Positions 60,878-64,000 of a DNA stretch of 64,000 nucleotides are shown one piece after another (position 1 is the stretch's first letter; each line of letters begins with the position of its first letter). The translations under genes and the position numbers were made by a program. Source of the DNA: Panagrolaimus kolymaensis (taxonomy: Eukaryota > Nematoda > Chromadorea > Rhabditida > Panagrolaimidae); the NCBI GenBank assembly GCA_028622995.1, contig JAJQJQ010000068.1, positions 1 through 64,000 of the forward strand, read 5' to 3'. Below the pieces are notes generated by a model, which searched no databases, was not told where the DNA came from, and worked only from the letters and a program-made list of their open reading frames with translations.

Positions 60878-61478
60878 TTATGCCATTCGAGTTACCACTT
60901 TGCCACTTTCACGATCACGTTTTATCTTCCTTGAAGTACGAATTTCCATAATATAAAACAAAGCGAAGAAAAAGGTTATTCCAGTAACGATGAAAACAAT
61001 TCGCATTCGATCATGCATTCGTTGCATTGTTTGATTTCTGAAACATGGACAATGAACCTTTGAAACGAAGAAAACAAGTAAACAAATATCTTACGGAACA
61101 TAATTAGGGATTTCACTGCGATTTCGGAAGAGACCAGTAATTACAAGAAACCATCGTTGCATAAAAGATGCTTGAACTCCAGTTGATGCATCAGCTTCTC
61201 GACCAATACGTGCTGACTTTATTGAACTTTCATAGCTGGCACGAGTAGCATATTGAGGCTTTGGTGGAATTTGAGTTGGAGTCTAAAAAAGGGAAACGTA
61301 AGCACGAAAGAGAGACATTTGTGGTTCAAAAGCAGCTTCAATAAAAAAACTTACTAACCTCAGTTGATTCAACTTTCTTTTCTGAAAATAAACGACGATT
61401 ATTGAATTGAGCCAATGGAATATGAGATCTTCTTGAAATAAAAGGAAGCAGGAGTGAATTGAGTTTGATTGAATTCAT
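60878..61478 (-). CDS. FAM162-like (UPF0389) mitochondrial membrane protein
   Basis: Three exons: 61478-61359, 61282-61095 and 61037-60878, giving 155 residues (human FAM162A has 154). The basic, Ser-rich N-terminus looks like a mitochondrial targeting signal. The family block is present: QRWFLVITGLFRNRSEIPNY, then RMHDRMRIVFIVTGI leading into one membrane helix (FFFALFYIMEI) and a basic tail (RTSRKIKRDRESGK). Mammalian FAM162A (HGTD-P) is a HIF-1 target linked to hypoxic cell death. Similarity is over a short region, so the family call is good but not certain. Confidence 0.75.
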
Positions 61479-62178
61479 TAATAATAATTTTGTTCGCCTA
61501 TAAATAATAATATAAAGTTAAAACCCCAAAACATTTTATTAATGAGGAAAAAAACAATGAACTTTTTGCGCAATATTTGTATCGAAAAAAAAGGAAGGAG
61601 GAAGATGACGATGGAGGAAAGAAGTTAGAAAATACACACAAACAAACAAACACGCCTTTGAAAAAAAAACTGAATGGAACAAGGACACTTGCAATTGTCT
61701 ATGTCTCCCTTTTCTCGTTCGCAGCGTGCTTGATGATCGTTCTTTGCCGCCAAAAAAAAAGTTAATGAAATTCACGTAAAATTATTGAAATTTTGAATAT
61801 GCACGTAAATCATCATCATTTTTTTTGATTTCTAAAGCATTCAAACATCCATGATCTCAGATCTCATAAAAGCTACTACTACAAACTCTAAATGGATAAA
61901 ATCTTTTTTATTGGTTGACTAAAGTTAAAAATAAATTTTTTTTGTTATCGATTGTTGTTGCAAGTCCTTTTCCATTCATTGCCATTTTTTATTCACATGT
62001 ATTCATGCTATCACAGCCATCACCACCACCTTAAATACAACAAAGAAAAACTGTTCTTTTTTGTTGCATGTGAGACCCTTTTTTTTCTCAAACATTGAAA
62101 CAAAATTTATTTTTATTCGATTATGTAGTTAGTTGTTGTTGATTTACCTGCAAAAAAAAAAAGACTATTATTAAAATA
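61479..62178. promoter_or_regulatory. Divergent promoter region
   Basis: 700 bp between the FAM162-like gene (-) and the trimethyllysine dioxygenase gene (+). It should contain both promoters. No specific site is recognised; short frames here are not coding-like. Confidence 0.4.
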
Positions 62179-63680
62179 ATGATTTTTCCTTCAATTTCTC
62201 GTAGTCGTTCATTATTATTTTATTCTCATCATCAAATTCGTCGTCAATTACATAAAATTACTCAAGTTGAACTTAATAATGGTGAAACAAAATGGGGGAA
62301 TGTGGAATTAAAATTTGCTAAAGATACATTAAAATTACCACTTGTATGGCTTCGAGATCATTGTCGATCGGATGCATGTTATAATTGGCAAACAAATCAA
62401 CGAAAATCCACTGCTGAAAATTTATTTAATCATGCTAAAGTTAATGAAAGGTAAATAAAAATAACTATGAAAAAAAATGTGGATTGAAGAGTAAAATATT
62501 CATCGATAGAATTTTTGGAAGAAGCAAAAATTATTAAAAGTTGCCACAACTAAAACCTTTGCTTTCCAAAAATTTTTTAATTGAAACAATTTTCTCTAAA
62601 ATTTCTAAAACTATTGAAGTCCTCCTTTCTAAAATCAATTTTTAGCGATGGAATAAAATTTGATGCTGAAGCCCAATTGCTAACAATAAATTGGAAAGAT
62701 GGACATAAAAGTGAATTTAAAACTGAAGAATTATTACAATGGGCGGTTCAACCTTCCAATGAATCATTGCCCCTTCAACTTTGGAATGGAAAACTTCGAA
62801 AAGTTCCAACAATATCAAAAAATAATTTTGATTTTTCACGTTTTTGTCTAAATTTTGCTAAATATGGTGTTGCAACTATTGAAGATGTGGAAGCTACAAC
62901 AGAAGCCACAAAAAAATTATGTTTATCCATTGCACCCATTCATAATACATTTTTTGGTGATTTTTGGGTTTTTGGTAATGATGGAGAAGTAACTAAGGTT
63001 TGTTATATTAATTTTAGTTAAAAAAGCATTAAAAAAGATTTTAGGAAGAGCGAGATGACACTGCTTATGGATCAGAAGGGATTGGCCCACACACAGATGG
63101 CACATATTTTTCCCAAACTCCGGGCATTCAAGTATTTCAATGTTTAAAACCTGCTCAAACTGGCGGAGATACAGTTCTCGTTGATGGTTTTTCAGTAGCA
63201 GAATTATTTCGAAAAACATTTCCAGAATATTTTAAAATTCTTGCTGAAACTCCCATTGAACACCATTATCTTGAAGGGGTAAATCGAGATGGAACATTTA
63301 CACCAAGTAAATCAAAGATTCAACTTCATAGTCGTTCAATGTATGATTCCACTATTACCCTTCACAATGATCGAATCCTAAAAGTTCGATTTAATCCATA
63401 TGATCGAGCACCATTAAATTTGGGAACAGAAAATAATATTGAAAAAGTTATAAGTTTTTATGAAGCTTATGAAGCATTTTCTAAATTTATTCATAAACCC
63501 GAATTTGCTTTGGAAATAAGTTTAAAACCTGGCACCGTTATTTTTATTGATAATCATCGAGTATTACATGCAAGAACGGCATTTAAAGGTGAAAGAAAAA
63601 TGTGCGGATGTTATTTATCAAGGGATGATTTCTTTGCAAAAGCTCGAACTGTTTTACCTTCAGCTTTTAAACATATCTAA
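62179..63680 (+). CDS. Trimethyllysine dioxygenase (TMLHE type)
   Basis: Three exons: 62179-62450, 62646-62997 and 63045-63680, giving 419 residues (human TMLHE has 421). A basic N-terminus looks like a mitochondrial signal. The N-terminal zinc-type block is WLRDHCRSDACYNWQTNQR, matching the TMLHE form (Cys-x4-Cys); gamma-butyrobetaine dioxygenase has C-x-C-x2-C. The 2-oxoglutarate/Fe(II) site is intact: HTDGTYF with His224 and Asp226, and the third ligand His383 in IDNHRVLHAR. The C-terminal CGCYLSRDD is also TMLHE-like. It catalyses the first step of carnitine synthesis, hydroxylation of trimethyllysine, in mitochondria. A gamma-butyrobetaine role is less likely but not excluded. Confidence 0.9.
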
Positions 63681-63903
63681 TTCACAATGTTACATACATA
63701 TATGGAATCGTGTTATTATTTTATTCACTTATTGGGTTAAAAATGTGAAAGAATTTTGTGATCACTAAAAATGTTTAATAAATAGTTATTTTTAATGACA
63801 TTATTGCTGTTTGAAAAAAATAAGGGGCAAAGCTTCAAAGATTTAACTTTATAATTTAAAAAAATAAATCAGTAAAATCTTTATGTACAAATGCTGGATT
63901 CCT

Positions 63904-64000
63904 TTAGTTTATAGATGGCTTTGAACCATAAGGCAATTTGGTTATAAATGGTGTTACAAGAATGCATTTTTTGTTTTCGGTTAATGTACATTGAAAGGTT
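63904..64000 (-). CDS. Partial gene, probable last exon at window edge
   Basis: On the minus strand a frame is open from the window edge to a TAA at 63904-63906. It encodes about 31 residues ending LVTPFITKLPYGSKPSIN. Codon use and composition resemble neighbouring genes. The family cannot be named from so little sequence. It would be convergent with the trimethyllysine dioxygenase gene. Confidence 0.4.
   Translation of the reverse strand, partial: TFQCTLTENKKCILVTPFITKLPYGSKPSIN

Overview
This window is the left end of a nematode chromosome. It starts with about 7.7 kb of tandem GCCTAA, the C-rich strand of the nematode telomere repeat TTAGGC, and continues into AT-rich DNA with densely packed, intron-containing genes. 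Introns are mostly 45-100 bp with T-rich acceptors ending in tttag or tttcag. Several genes are spaced like nematode operons, and two families typical of nematodes are present (NRF-6-type acyltransferase and DB module). The species and clade cannot be fixed from the sequence alone. All gene models are hand-joined exons; reading frame was checked across every junction, but there is no transcript support.

Layout. 1-7688: telomere. 7689-10353: AT-rich subtelomere with no gene seen. 10354-13726 (+): calmodulin-like gene whose 2.5 kb first intron carries two hAT-like non-autonomous transposons. 14768-26154 (-): a run of five genes, listed here in transcription order: EMC1, MCCC1 (leucine breakdown), mitochondrial ribosomal protein S16, a small C2H2 zinc-finger protein (apparently in an operon with S16) and a SEFIR/IL-17-receptor-like membrane protein. 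26576-32273 (+): an unrecognised disordered protein and SF3B4 (apparent operon), then actin-related protein 6 with an unusual spliced-on Pro-rich tail. 33226-38331 (+): NRF-6-like acyltransferase with a third hAT-like element in an intron. 38332-41187: a 2.9 kb low-complexity intergenic stretch. 41188-49340 (+): ARID2 (PBAF subunit), HDAC3, and a short paralogue that contains only the middle part of ARID2. 50004-51146 (+): prohibitin-2. 51418-53256 (-): secreted Gln/Pro-rich DB-module protein. 55648-59640 (+): FHA/coiled-coil protein. 60053-61478 (-): HIG1-domain and FAM162-like mitochondrial proteins, possibly one operon. 62179-63680 (+): trimethyllysine dioxygenase (carnitine synthesis). 63904-64000 (-): probable last exon of a gene that runs off the window.

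Several genes serve mitochondria (MCCC1, MRPS16, PHB2, HIG1, FAM162-like, TMLH). Others serve chromatin (ARP6, ARID2, HDAC3). The most unusual items are three hAT-like elements with perfect 8-bp target duplications and hexamer-repeat cores, a stand-alone ARID2 middle domain, and an ARP6 whose last intron switches between a normal-length protein and one with a 340-residue extension.
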